Assembly (NCBI GenBank): GCA_019454875.1
Contig: JACFNL010000014.1
Location: 1-53,410, forward strand
DNA: 53,410 nt
Reading direction: 5' to 3'
DNA from: Candidatus Cloacimonadota bacterium
Lineage (GTDB): Bacteria; Muiribacteriota; UBA6191
The translations under genes were made by a program, and so were the position numbers. The notes below the pieces were generated by a model, which had not been told where the DNA came from, searched no databases, and was given only the letters and a program-made list of their open reading frames with translations. This document shows, piece after piece, positions 43,481 to 52,564 of this stretch (position 1 is the stretch's first letter; every line of letters begins with the position of its first letter).

Positions 43481-46400
43481 CTAGAACTGATTTACAAGCG
43501 CACTCTTTCTTTTAACCCTTCTCACCTCAGAGTGGATGGTAAACCCAAGAATAGCAGGTATTACTAACACGGAAAAGACCGTACTCAGCATCAGCCCACC
43601 CAAGACGACACTACCAATTCCCCTGTATAACTCCGAGCCAGCACCAGTTGCAAAAACCATGGGAGCCAGACCCAAAACACTGGTCAGGGTACTTGCAAAA
43701 ATTGGCCTTAGCCTGGTCTTAACAGCTAAAGTAATAGCCGGCATTCCGTCCATTTTAGCCTCCCTGACATTTTGCAGGGACTGATATACAATCAGAATGG
43801 CATTATTGACCACTGTGCCAATCAAAATGATAAACCCAAGCATAGAAACAATATCAAAGGACTGGGGGGCAATAAATTTGTCTACCAGCCTCAATCCTAC
43901 AAAACCACCTCCAGCTGCCAATGGGACAGAAACCATAATGATGAGGGAAAAGAAGTAACTTTCCATCAGTGAGGACAATAAGAGGTAAGTGATAAGCACT
44001 GCCAATAGAAGCTGCCACTTCATGGCATCCTTGGTCTGTGTCAGCTTATCTGCCTGTCCACCCAAACCTACAAACATGCCCTCAAGCTGTCCTGCTTCGC
44101 GAGCGGGGGCCAAAAGCTTTGTATCCAGAATTTCCATAGCTTCTTCGATTGGCATAGAATCGGGAGGTGTCACTATCAGACGCATGGAACGGCGACCATC
44201 ACGACGATCGATCTGGGTCAGACCACTTCCATAGGTAAGCCCGGCCACCTCCTCAAGGCGCACCAACTTACCACTGCTGCTAGCAATCTGAGTACCTAAG
44301 ATATTTTCCGGAGCAACCAGGGGTTCTTTATCTGCTCTGACTACAATATCAATTTTTTTCATTCCCTCCGGTGAATATTCCGAGATCTTTCGGCCTTCCA
44401 TAAGAATATCTACCCAGAGTCCAAGTTCATATTCTGAAAACCCGTTGGCAATTACCGTATCCCGGTTGGGAAGTATATTGGCCTCTGGATAGGTCATTTC
44501 CAAGGAGGGAGAGGACATAACCTGGGCCCCTGGTATCAATCCCATTATCTGTCCAAAAAACTGGCCTGCCAGAGCAAGATTTTTACCCATATCTCCACTG
44601 GAAATGAGCACCTCTACAGCTCGCCCCTCACCCATATCACTGGCAAAGATACTGGGCTGGAATGCAAAGCCAAAAACATCGGGAATACTGTTCATGACCA
44701 TATTAAATACCGGAAGTAGGGCTTTGACAGAATCATCATTGGTCGCAGTGCCACCAAAAATATTCATCTCATCTGAACCAACATAAAACAGATCGTCCAT
44801 CTGGGGTACAGACATATCTCCACCCATATAGGGTTTCATCTGTTCAAAAATGAGTTTCCCTCTTTCATGATTTTTATCTGCCGTATATCCAGGAGGTGGA
44901 ATCACGATCCCAAGCACAAAATTCATATTCCCCTGAGGAAGATATTCTGATTTTGGCATTAAAACCCATACTGTACCCAAAGATAAAGAAACCATGAATA
45001 CAATAGTGATTAATCTGCTCCAGCCGGATTTAAGCGTAGCCTGGGAAATTCCCAGAATCACTGTGGAAAAAAATTCTCCGATTCTGTCAGTAGGCAGCTT
45101 TCGATTCAGATTAACTTCAGCTCTCTGATACAAAAGATGCATCACAGAAGGAATGACAAAAACAGATACCAGAAAGCTTAAGGAAATTGCCGAAGAAATT
45201 GCGATTGCAATATCTCTGAATAACTGCCCGGCCTCTTCCTGCATAAATATCACCGGGACAAACACGGCAACAGTTGTCATGGTGGATGCCATTACCGCCC
45301 CAACCACCTCCGCTACACCATCATAACAGGCATCAAAAGGTGACTTGCCCATCTTGCGATGCCGATCAATGTTCTCCAGCACCACAATAGCGTTATCAAC
45401 CAGCATACCCACAGCAAACGAAATGCCTGCCAGACTGACAACATTAAGGTTTCTCCCGCTTAACCACAAAAAGAGGAAGGTACCGATTCCTGAAATAGGT
45501 ATCGCCAGGGCAATAGTAAATGTAGATCTAACACTCTTTAAGAATAAAAATAGAATACAGACCGCCAGGAATCCACCCATAAGAATGTTATCCCTAACCC
45601 CAAAGATCGAACCGGAGATATATCCAAGCTGATCAAATACTATCTTCATTTCAAGGCCCTTGTCTTTTAAAAGGGTCTGATTCAGTTCTTCGACTCTTTG
45701 TCTGACCTTGCGGGTCATTTCCACAACATTGGCACCCTGAACTTTTCTGAATCCAACCACAATTACATCGCGGTCGTTCTGGATTACCGAAACCGTCAAT
45801 GGTGCCAGTCCCATTTTTACCTCAGCAATATCCCTGAGATAAACCCTGTTCACACCATCGTCCCTCATCACAATTGATAATGGGTCAGTGAGATTTTCAA
45901 ACCGGGTCAGGGTCCGCACACGGTAATTTTTTTTGTCCATGGAAAGTAATCCCGCAGACAGATTCTGGTTTACTTCGGAAAACCGCTTCAGAACCTCCTC
46001 AATACCCATGGAAAAAGAAGCCAGCTTCTCAGGATTCAGGATTACATCCACCTGCATCTGCCGACCACCGGAAACAAACAGACCTCCCACACCTTCGATC
46101 CGTTCCAGTTCTGACTGGATCTCATTATCAAAATAGGTTCTGTACCAGGCAATATCCTGGTCTACATCGTCCCTGACCTTGATAACACTCCAGATTACTG
46201 GCTCACCAGCAGAACCACTGGAACTGATAATCGGTTTTTGAACATTGTCCGGATAACGGGGCACTTCACCTATCTTGTTTGAAACCCGTAATAAGGCATC
46301 ATCCAGATTGGTGTTTAAAGAAAAGCGCAAAGTAATAGTACCCACGGAATCTCTTGAAGTGGAATCAACTCTTTCCAGACCCCTCAAGGATTTCAGAACA

Positions 46401-46606
46401 TTTTCCTGTGGCTCTATCACATCCTTTTCAATTTCATAAGGAGTAGCTCCAGGCCAAAGAGTCATGACAGTGATTTTTGGCACCTCAATATCAGGGGTTA
46501 ACTGCATGGGCAGACTCAATAAGCCCACAAATCCAAACAGCACCAGAAGCAGCACAAAAACGCTCATGCTGACAGGGTTGAGTATAGCGTTTCGTAAAAT
46601 GCTCAC
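43481..46606 (-). CDS. RND-family efflux transporter (AcrB/HAE1-like)
   Basis: Proton-driven inner-membrane pump of 1041 aa. Start is GTG 46604-46606, overlapping the upstream stop as GTGA. It has N-terminal TM1 with LPMQLTPDIEVP, the pore domain with WPGATPYEIEKDV, TM4 motif GMLVDNAIVVLENIDRH with the key Asp, a second porter domain, and TM10-12 with GTVVNNAILIVYQSLQN. Full length for the family. Substrate cannot be told; the motif D-N in TM4 fits HAE1/hydrophobic-compound pumps rather than metal pumps. No TolC-type gene in the window. Confidence 0.93.
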   Translation of the reverse strand: MSILRNAILNPVSMSVFVLLLVLFGFVGLLSLPMQLTPDIEVPKITVMTLWPGATPYEIEKDVIEPQENVLKSLRGLERVDSTSRDSVGTITLRFSLNTNLDDALLRVSNKIGEVPRYPDNVQKPIISSSGSAGEPVIWSVIKVRDDVDQDIAWYRTYFDNEIQSELERIEGVGGLFVSGGRQMQVDVILNPEKLASFSMGIEEVLKRFSEVNQNLSAGLLSMDKKNYRVRTLTRFENLTDPLSIVMRDDGVNRVYLRDIAEVKMGLAPLTVSVIQNDRDVIVVGFRKVQGANVVEMTRKVRQRVEELNQTLLKDKGLEMKIVFDQLGYISGSIFGVRDNILMGGFLAVCILFLFLKSVRSTFTIALAIPISGIGTFLFLWLSGRNLNVVSLAGISFAVGMLVDNAIVVLENIDRHRKMGKSPFDACYDGVAEVVGAVMASTMTTVAVFVPVIFMQEEAGQLFRDIAIAISSAISLSFLVSVFVIPSVMHLLYQRAEVNLNRKLPTDRIGEFFSTVILGISQATLKSGWSRLITIVFMVSLSLGTVWVLMPKSEYLPQGNMNFVLGIVIPPPGYTADKNHERGKLIFEQMKPYMGGDMSVPQMDDLFYVGSDEMNIFGGTATNDDSVKALLPVFNMVMNSIPDVFGFAFQPSIFASDMGEGRAVEVLISSGDMGKNLALAGQFFGQIMGLIPGAQVMSSPSLEMTYPEANILPNRDTVIANGFSEYELGLWVDILMEGRKISEYSPEGMKKIDIVVRADKEPLVAPENILGTQIASSSGKLVRLEEVAGLTYGSGLTQIDRRDGRRSMRLIVTPPDSMPIEEAMEILDTKLLAPAREAGQLEGMFVGLGGQADKLTQTKDAMKWQLLLAVLITYLLLSSLMESYFFSLIIMVSVPLAAGGGFVGLRLVDKFIAPQSFDIVSMLGFIILIGTVVNNAILIVYQSLQNVREAKMDGMPAITLAVKTRLRPIFASTLTSVLGLAPMVFATGAGSELYRGIGSVVLGGLMLSTVFSVLVIPAILGFTIHSEVRRVKRKSALVNQF

Positions 46607-47664
46607 TGAATCACTTCCACGAGTCTGCCTGGGCTAAGGCGTTCGTTTCCTTCTATCACCAGAGTGGGCATGGACTCTCCAAACACATCTTTGTCTAAAA
46701 TCACATTTCTGCCGTAATATCCCAGAACCTGAACCGGCACAGGCTGTGCTGCTCCATCTACAACTTTGTAAACCATGGGACCCTGGGGGGACTGTACCAG
46801 AGCGGAACGGGGAACAAGAACCCTCTCGGACTTATAGCTTGTCGGGATTTCCACCTTGGCCGTCATATTCTGTAACATTCCATCCTGCCAGGGAATCAAA
46901 AATCTGGCCCTGAAGGTCTTGCTGCGAAGATCCCCGTCAGGAAGTATGGTTTGCAAAAATGCCTGGGTGCTTACATCCAGGGCATCAATAGATACAGATA
47001 CAAAATCTCTCTCCCGCAAAAATTTCAGGATGGCTTCGGGAAGAGAAACCTCTACAGAAACCTCAGACAAGGAAGCAAACCTTCCTACAGTACCACCAAG
47101 ACTAACCCACTGTCCCACATCGACATTGCGACTAAGAATCAAGCCGTCAGCCGGTGCCCGGATGAGGCTTTTCTCAAGCTCAATATCAGTGCGTTTCAAA
47201 CGGGAGCGCAGGGTGCTTTCAGCGGCTTTTAATGCCTGAGCCCCAAAATAAACATTGTCATAATCCTGCCTGGTAACAGCCTTTTCTTCCCACAGTTTTT
47301 TTTGACGGGAAACCTCGATTTCCTTCAGTGCCAGATTGGCCTGAACCTCGGCTATCTGATACTCAATGGCCTGTCTGTCAACCTGCAACAGATCGGTGTT
47401 GAGTCTTACCAGTATATCGCCCTTCTTAACCAGTCTGCCCTCCTCAAGAAATATCTCTTCAACAAGGGCTTCCCTCTCGGAAGAAATTGCTGAGGAACGG
47501 GAAAAATCTACAATTCCTGTAAACTCCTGAGACTTGGATACCTGATCCAGAGTTGCATTGGCCACCCTCACCCTAGCAGGTGGGGCATCAGCTCCCCCAA
47601 ATGAATGTACACCGATGATGTTTCCCAGAAGTAAAAGTATCGTAAGACCAGATTTTTTCAGCAT
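46603..47664 (-). CDS. RND efflux periplasmic adaptor (membrane fusion protein)
   Basis: A 353-aa protein starting at ATG 47662-47664 with a signal peptide (MLKKSGLTILLLLGN); an upstream in-frame start would add 36 residues without such a signal. It has the barrel-sandwich half EEGRLVKKGDILVRLNTD, the coiled hairpin (VDRQAIEYQIAEVQANLALKEIEV region), the second lipoyl half LIRAPADGLILSRNVDVGQWV, and a membrane-proximal domain near the end. It joins the pump directly downstream. Confidence 0.92.
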   Translation of the reverse strand: MLKKSGLTILLLLGNIIGVHSFGGADAPPARVRVANATLDQVSKSQEFTGIVDFSRSSAISSEREALVEEIFLEEGRLVKKGDILVRLNTDLLQVDRQAIEYQIAEVQANLALKEIEVSRQKKLWEEKAVTRQDYDNVYFGAQALKAAESTLRSRLKRTDIELEKSLIRAPADGLILSRNVDVGQWVSLGGTVGRFASLSEVSVEVSLPEAILKFLRERDFVSVSIDALDVSTQAFLQTILPDGDLRSKTFRARFLIPWQDGMLQNMTAKVEIPTSYKSERVLVPRSALVQSPQGPMVYKVVDGAAQPVPVQVLGYYGRNVILDKDVFGESMPTLVIEGNERLSPGRLVEVIQ

Positions 47665-47764
47665 AGACACATCCCATATCACTAACTTAAGCAAAGGCTT
47701 GAATGCGCATGCTAATACATGCTCCGTATATGTACCAAGTGAATTTTTTCCTTGAACAGTAGGA

Positions 47765-47778
47765 AGTGACATGTCACT
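47765..47778. promoter_or_regulatory. Perfect 14-bp palindrome, probable operator between pump and HDOD genes
   Basis: AGTGACATGTCACT equals its own reverse complement. It lies in the 138-base gap between the divergent adaptor and HDOD genes and overlaps the -35 (GTGACA) of the HDOD promoter. Such a site suits a dimeric repressor; no regulator gene is adjacent. Confidence 0.45.
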
Positions 47779-47794
47779 ATCAAGGCACTATAAT
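47766..47794 (+). promoter_or_regulatory. Possible promoter for the HDOD gene
   Basis: GTGACA at 47766-47771, spacer 17, perfect TATAAT at 47789-47794. It ends eight bases before ATG 47803, so the transcript would be almost leaderless even though GAGGG lies in that gap. Confidence 0.4.
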
Positions 47795-47802
47795 GAGGGC
47801 AC

Positions 47803-48672
47803 ATGAGTTCAACTCTAAGCCTTCAATCCACGGTAGAACGCATTCGGTCTCTATCTACCCTGCCACAGGTTGCAATTCGCATTCTGCAAAGAACCTCCGA
47901 TCCCAACAGTTCTGCCAAGGATCTGGAAGATATCATCCGGGCCGACCCACCACTAGCAGCCGTATTGCTCAGAATGGTCAATTCAGCACACTTCGGGCTT
48001 AGAGAGCGGGTTTTAGATATTCGTAAGGCCATCATTTTTCTTGGATTCCGTACTGTTAGGGATCTGGCATTAAGTGCTTCTGTCTGTGACATTTTTAAAT
48101 CAAGAGACCAGATTGGAACCTACTCCAGAGTGGGCCTTTGGAAACATTGTGTTGGAGTTGGTGTCTGCTCTAAAGCCATTGCCCAGAAGCTGAACCTGGA
48201 TTTTGCTGACAATCTGTTCAGTCTGGGAATTCTGATGGATCTGGGCATAATTATGCTTGATCAGTACCTTCACGAGGAATTCAAGAACATTCTGCTCCAC
48301 CCGGATTTTAAAAGCCTGGGAATGAGTGCAATTCAAAAGGAAGTTCTGGGTTTTACCCACATGGAACTATCAGAGCATGTGGGACAGGCCTGGAAACTGC
48401 CAACCGAAGCTCTTGTGGCTATGGCCTATCAGCAAAAACCCAAAAACTCTCCGGTTGAGTTTCACAGTATGATGTCGGTTATTTTTCTGGCTAATACCCT
48501 GATCAATGCTCAGGAGTTCGGGTTTGTGACCACCTCTGTTGTGGAACCAACGGCATTTAATTTTTCTCTGGCCCAGTTAGGCCTGAAAAAACTGGATGTA
48601 CGCGTAATTCTCGAAGACCTCCCCAGAGAACTGGAGAGGGCTACCGAGATCATTCAGCTCGCTGAGTGCTAA
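47803..48672 (+). CDS. HDOD-domain protein
   Basis: A 289-aa cytoplasmic protein almost filled by an HDOD domain: STLPQVAIRILQ near 18, IIRADPPLAAVLLRMVNSAHFG near 43-65, AIIFLGFRTVRDLALS near 76. HDOD is related to HD phosphohydrolases but lacks the metal residues and works in signalling. No REC or GGDEF domain is attached. Its stop overlaps the tail of the convergent ahpD gene by four bases. Confidence 0.88.
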   Translation: MSSTLSLQSTVERIRSLSTLPQVAIRILQRTSDPNSSAKDLEDIIRADPPLAAVLLRMVNSAHFGLRERVLDIRKAIIFLGFRTVRDLALSASVCDIFKSRDQIGTYSRVGLWKHCVGVGVCSKAIAQKLNLDFADNLFSLGILMDLGIIMLDQYLHEEFKNILLHPDFKSLGMSAIQKEVLGFTHMELSEHVGQAWKLPTEALVAMAYQQKPKNSPVEFHSMMSVIFLANTLINAQEFGFVTTSVVEPTAFNFSLAQLGLKKLDVRVILEDLPRELERATEIIQLAEC

Positions 48673-49211
48673 GCCTGGTTAAATAGTCCATCACAGGCCT
48701 TGGCTACAGCCGCAAGTCTTGCCAGATCATGAATTTTGTTACGGGATACCTGATGATCCATCAGAGTCTTTTCATGCGCAGCAATACAGTTTTTGCACCC
48801 ATTCAGTACAGAAACCGCAAATGCAACCAGCTCAAAAGGCACCTTGCCCATCAGAGGCTTTAGCATCCCGTTCATTCTCAATCCAGCCACCCTGTAATCA
48901 TCTGGAAGCCGCTTTTCAGAACTTGTCTCCTCTATCATGTAGCGAAACCGATAGTAGGTGTTCATAAGTCCCATCAAGGCCCCTGCCTGTCTGGCTTCTT
49001 CGAGGATCTCTTCTGCAAGACCAGATGAAGACAGATGATGCCTGGCTAAATCTTCCAGTTTTTTGGACTTCAAGCTAGCTGAAAGGCCTAGTAATACCAG
49101 ACCGGATTCTTCAACAGTCAGTTCGGACTCACCAAGAAACTTCTTGAGATTCAGTTTGATATCCCTGCCAATTGCAGTATCAAATTTTCCAGAAAATAAT
49201 TCATCAATCAT
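48669..49211 (-). CDS. ahpD: Alkyl hydroperoxide reductase AhpD-like protein
   Basis: A 180-aa protein from ATG 49209-49211 (GGAG seven bases upstream). The motif PFELVAFAVSVLNGCKNCIAAHEKTL holds the redox CxxC and, at the same spacing as in Mycobacterium AhpD, Glu118, Cys130, Cys133 and His137; His132 is replaced by Asn. AhpD passes electrons to AhpC. It lies 27 bases after ahpC in the same direction. Confidence 0.88.
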   Translation of the reverse strand: MIDELFSGKFDTAIGRDIKLNLKKFLGESELTVEESGLVLLGLSASLKSKKLEDLARHHLSSSGLAEEILEEARQAGALMGLMNTYYRFRYMIEETSSEKRLPDDYRVAGLRMNGMLKPLMGKVPFELVAFAVSVLNGCKNCIAAHEKTLMDHQVSRNKIHDLARLAAVAKACDGLFNQA

Positions 49212-49238
49212 ATTCTTCTCCTCACCTGCAATCAAAAA

Positions 49239-49778
49239 CTATCCCAAGGTAGCCTGACCCTTTTCCCAGTTGCAGGGACACAACTCATCGGTCTGCAATC
49301 CATCCAGGGTTCTTAATACCTCTTTCACATTACGGCCAACACTCAGATCATTCACGGACACCCAGCGAATAATACCCTCTGGATCTACAATGTAGGTGGC
49401 TCGAAACGGTGCTCCTACCTCAGGGTGGAGAATGCCTAAAGCTGTGCTCAGCTCTTTTTTGTAATCGGCTAACATAGGGAACTGAAGATCCCTTAAATCC
49501 TTGTGATTATTTCTCCAGGCCATGTGTACAAAAGCCGAATCGGCACTGGCCCCAAAGATTTGGGCTTCCCGGTCTCTGAAATCATTAAAATGCTGATTAA
49601 ACGATGCTATCTCGGTGGGACAGACAAAGGTAAAATCCAGAGGCCAGAAAAAAATGACACTCCATTTCCCTAAAAGGGCCGCCTCTGTAAATACCGGAAA
49701 GGATTTATCTTCCAGGCTAACACAGGCCTCTAATTTAAAACTGGGAAACTTCTGTGTAATTCCGATCATATTATTCAT
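49239..49778 (-). CDS. ahpC: Peroxiredoxin AhpC
   Basis: Reduces peroxides. The 179-aa protein has the peroxidatic motif DFTFVCPTE near residue 50 and a C-terminal resolving Cys in ELCPCNWEKG near 167, as in typical 2-Cys enzymes of the mycobacterial AhpC type that pair with AhpD rather than AhpF. GGAGG lies before ATG 49776-49778. A PerR-like operator sits 30-45 bases upstream. Confidence 0.93.
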   Translation of the reverse strand: MNNMIGITQKFPSFKLEACVSLEDKSFPVFTEAALLGKWSVIFFWPLDFTFVCPTEIASFNQHFNDFRDREAQIFGASADSAFVHMAWRNNHKDLRDLQFPMLADYKKELSTALGILHPEVGAPFRATYIVDPEGIIRWVSVNDLSVGRNVKEVLRTLDGLQTDELCPCNWEKGQATLG

Positions 49779-49805
49779 GTCATTCCTCCTTGTTGGAACA
49801 CATGA

Positions 49806-49834
49806 ATATTAGAATCATTCAAATATTTTGTCGA
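49806..49834 (-). promoter_or_regulatory. Promoter of ahpC
   Basis: Minus strand: TCGACA at 49829-49834 and TAATAT at 49806-49811 with 17 bases between, or TCTAAT at 49808-49813 with 15. It lies across the end of the perR gene and contains the PerR-type operator. Confidence 0.5.
49809..49823. promoter_or_regulatory. PerR-type operator (7-1-7 box) ahead of ahpC
   Basis: TTAGAATCATTCAAA is a 7-1-7 inverted repeat close to the PerR box TTATAATnATTATAA. It covers the -10/spacer of the predicted ahpC promoter and the perR stop codon, a position suited to repression of ahpC-ahpD by the adjacent PerR. Confidence 0.65.
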
Positions 49835-50262
49835 ACATTGTCCATTTTGGACGATCGCTTTCTCCCCCGTACAAAAACTTCCACACCAGAAATATCCCAC
49901 TCAGAGGACAATGCCTCAGGAATATGGATCTGGGATGGGTCCAGATCAAAAATCTGGTTGGATTCCTCATCTAGCAGGTGGTGGTGGTGGTGAACATTAT
50001 TGTCATAAACCATTCTGTCAGAATGCGGAAAACGAAATACTTTTAAAAGACCCTCGTCCACCAGCATATTTAAGGTATTGTACACCGTAGCCTGAGACAC
50101 CTTGACAGAATGTGCCTCAGCCCAGGTTTTGACTGTATCCACAGTAGGATGGTCTGCCTCACACAACACAAAGCGGCACAAGGCCACTCTCTGAGTTGTA
50201 ACCTGAAGTCCTCGGCTGCGCAAAATGGATCGAATCTGATCCACAGTCAAACAACTTTTCAT
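49819..50262 (-). CDS. perR: PerR/Fur-family peroxide regulator without structural-zinc cysteines
   Basis: A 147-aa repressor; ATG 50260-50262 has GGTGAG upstream, and longer starts have no ribosome site. The winged helix shows TTQRVALCRFVL and recognition helix VSQATVYNTLNMLVDEGLL. The metal-sensing region has VHHHHH. Where family members have VCxxCG, this reads LLDEESN, so both cysteines are gone, and no second CxxC follows, so the usual Cys4 zinc site is absent. The context (ahpC, ahpD and a PerR-like box) favours PerR over Fur. Confidence 0.85.
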   Translation of the reverse strand: MKSCLTVDQIRSILRSRGLQVTTQRVALCRFVLCEADHPTVDTVKTWAEAHSVKVSQATVYNTLNMLVDEGLLKVFRFPHSDRMVYDNNVHHHHHLLDEESNQIFDLDPSQIHIPEALSSEWDISGVEVFVRGRKRSSKMDNVRQNI

Positions 50263-50326
50263 AATAGTCTCACCATCCCTTGATTTCATGGTATGAATTT
50301 GAACCCTCAGTGTCAATTCCCGTTCC

Positions 50327-51421
50327 TTATAGGCGGACATCCTCAGCCTCAGGGAGCCAGCCTCGTGCCAGCATAAGGGAAGCCAGAAGCAAAAGCTCGC
50401 TGGCACGGGATTCACTTGAACCACTAATCAGAGAGGATAACCTTAGGGTTTGTGCTTGTGGCATACGGGTCTGCCCAATATAAACGGCCAAATCTCCAAT
50501 TGTATTTAAATCCAGGGCCGGTTGTGGCCTGTCGGGAAAGCGGTTCTGCAAAAGGACTGGATTTGGAGCCATGGGTAGCTGTAAAACCTGGGGCTGACCT
50601 GAAAACTCCGACCAGCACTCTTCCACCTCAACACGGGTGGTATTATTACTGAGACTCAGATGATGATCGAGCACAATTCCATTCTGAATGGGAACCTGCC
50701 ACAAACTCAGATTGATTTGAATATCTGAGGCCGGAGAAATTCCATCTCTGGTAGGTTGTCCAAAAATACGCAAAAACTCAAGGGCATAGTCATTTCCCAC
50801 ACTAAGACTTAATGGAATCAGATTGTTCACTATATCCATTCCAAAAACAGGGGGTTGGGACTGCATACCGATCATGGCCGTAAAACTGGCTTCCGTAAGC
50901 CCGAAATCACGGTATAGAGGAAAAACGGGTAAAAGGGCAGCTCGCACCATCTGGGAGGCCAGGGCACATACAAATCCACTGGCATAACCCCGTTTTTTTT
51001 GCTGCAAACTCAAAATATCCAGGTGATGGGGATTTATTTCGGGACAGACTACAGGGATATCAGGCTCTCTTCTGAAATTATTGGAAGCAGATAGAACTGG
51101 AAGTCCATGTTTAGCATAAGCTGGTTCCCAGAGTGCGGCTGACTTAGTCTCCAAAGTGGAAAAGACCAAATCACATTCTTCTTGGACTACGCGGATCTTT
51201 TCGATCCTTTGCACCCTTTGGGAGCGCACATTTTTATCCAGGGGATCCAGAAGGGACAAATGATTGGCATACAAAACAGCCAGACTCTCAGACCCGCCAA
51301 ACTCCACCAGACTACCAAGGCAAAAAAACGGATGATGACTCAAGGAACGAATCAATTCCCGAGCCAAAGGATTCATCACTCCAAGAATACCTACTCTGAG
51401 TCTAGGTCTCACACTTGCCAT
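50327..51421 (-). CDS. Aspartate-semialdehyde-dehydrogenase-like protein, degenerate
   Basis: A 364-aa protein with the outline of archaeal/fungal-type ASADH: RVGILG start, IRSLSHHPFF, a mid-protein Cys in GFVCALASQM, and FGMDIVNNLIPLS. Key residues are changed: the nucleotide loop GATGxVG reads GVMNPLA, the NPNCS around the Cys reads GFVCA, QAxSGAGYPG reads IGMQSQPPVFG, and the VxxGH histidine is Ile (VPIQNGI). A real dehydrogenase activity is doubtful. The ansA gene is divergent from it. Confidence 0.6.
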   Translation of the reverse strand: MASVRPRLRVGILGVMNPLARELIRSLSHHPFFCLGSLVEFGGSESLAVLYANHLSLLDPLDKNVRSQRVQRIEKIRVVQEECDLVFSTLETKSAALWEPAYAKHGLPVLSASNNFRREPDIPVVCPEINPHHLDILSLQQKKRGYASGFVCALASQMVRAALLPVFPLYRDFGLTEASFTAMIGMQSQPPVFGMDIVNNLIPLSLSVGNDYALEFLRIFGQPTRDGISPASDIQINLSLWQVPIQNGIVLDHHLSLSNNTTRVEVEECWSEFSGQPQVLQLPMAPNPVLLQNRFPDRPQPALDLNTIGDLAVYIGQTRMPQAQTLRLSSLISGSSESRASELLLLASLMLARGWLPEAEDVRL

Positions 51422-51481
51422 CCGCTCCCCAATTCGCTAGGATTATGGTTTAGTCTACACTATAGGCAAGGAACTGCGCAC

Positions 51482-52564
51482 ATGCAACCAAAGCGGATAC
51501 CTGGTGTTTTGGTGATCTACACTGGTGGAACAATTGGTTCGTGGCCCAGAGACCCACAAGAGCCATTAAGTCCATTAAAACCCACAACAGATATAAAAAA
51601 AGTTATGGGAATGTTACCATTTTATGACCCGGATAACAGTCTCTTGCGTCTGGAAAATGTTCTGGTTCCCGTGAATACATACTCGCTTCATGAGCCATTG
51701 GATTCAGCCAGGATTCAGGTCTGTGACTGGCAGAATCTGGCCAGACTAATATATAACAACTACAATGACTACTCAGGTTTTGTAATTCTGCACGGCACGG
51801 ACACCCTGGCCTACACAGCCTCGGCCTTATCCTTCATGCTACCTGGACTCAATAAACCCGTTGTCCTGACCGGAGCTCAAAGACCAATTGGACAGTCCCG
51901 TTCCGATGCCGTACAAAATCTGATGACGGCCATTGAAATTGCCGCTCAGGAGTATCTGGGAAATCCCCCTATTCCTGAAGTCTCTGTGTTTTTTGGAGAC
52001 CGTCTGTTAAGGGGAAATCGCTCGACTAAAATCAGCTCCCGAAGTTACGGTGCCTTTGTCTCTCCATGTTTTCCAAGTCTAGGAAAGTCCGGGGTCAGAC
52101 TACAGATTCGCAGAGAACTCATCTTAAAACCAAAGACCTGCCCCCTTCAGATTCTGGAAAAAATTGATCCGAATCTGGTGTGTTTTGATCTGTTTCCAGG
52201 TATGAATTTTTCATTTATGCAACACATATGCAATACACCGGGACTTAGAGGTATCATCCTGAAGTCTTTTGGCAGTGGGAATACTCCTGAAACGGGTGAG
52301 TTTTTAGATGCCATCAAAAATGCCTCCGATTCTGGGAAAATTGTTGTCAATGTCAGTCAATGTCTTGAGGCCGAAGTGATGATGGGAAAATATGAATCCA
52401 GTGCCAAACTGAAGGACCTTGGGGTAATCAGCGCGCATGATATGACCTTTGAGGCGGCTCTGACTAAATTATTTGTTTTACTGGGCCAGGAAGACGATAT
52501 TACTTGTGTGAAAAAACAATTCGGCCAGGAGATCGCCGGTGAGATGTTAAGGGAAACTGCATGA
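51482..52564 (+). CDS. ansA: L-asparaginase, type I (cytoplasmic)
   Basis: Hydrolyses asparagine to aspartate and ammonia. The 360-aa protein starts at ATG 51482 with AAGGAA eight bases upstream. Catalytic Thr in IYTGGTIGSW near 14 and the second Thr/Asp in LHGTDTLAYTASALSFML near 105; also GAQRPIGQSRSDAVQNL. No signal peptide, so it is the cytoplasmic AnsA type. Its stop overlaps the next gene by ATGA. Confidence 0.93.
   Translation: MQPKRIPGVLVIYTGGTIGSWPRDPQEPLSPLKPTTDIKKVMGMLPFYDPDNSLLRLENVLVPVNTYSLHEPLDSARIQVCDWQNLARLIYNNYNDYSGFVILHGTDTLAYTASALSFMLPGLNKPVVLTGAQRPIGQSRSDAVQNLMTAIEIAAQEYLGNPPIPEVSVFFGDRLLRGNRSTKISSRSYGAFVSPCFPSLGKSGVRLQIRRELILKPKTCPLQILEKIDPNLVCFDLFPGMNFSFMQHICNTPGLRGIILKSFGSGNTPETGEFLDAIKNASDSGKIVVNVSQCLEAEVMMGKYESSAKLKDLGVISAHDMTFEAALTKLFVLLGQEDDITCVKKQFGQEIAGEMLRETA

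Noticed and set aside
49819..50262. Fur (iron) regulator
   Set aside because: Possible by family, but adjacency to ahpC-ahpD and the 7-1-7 PerR-like box make PerR the better call.
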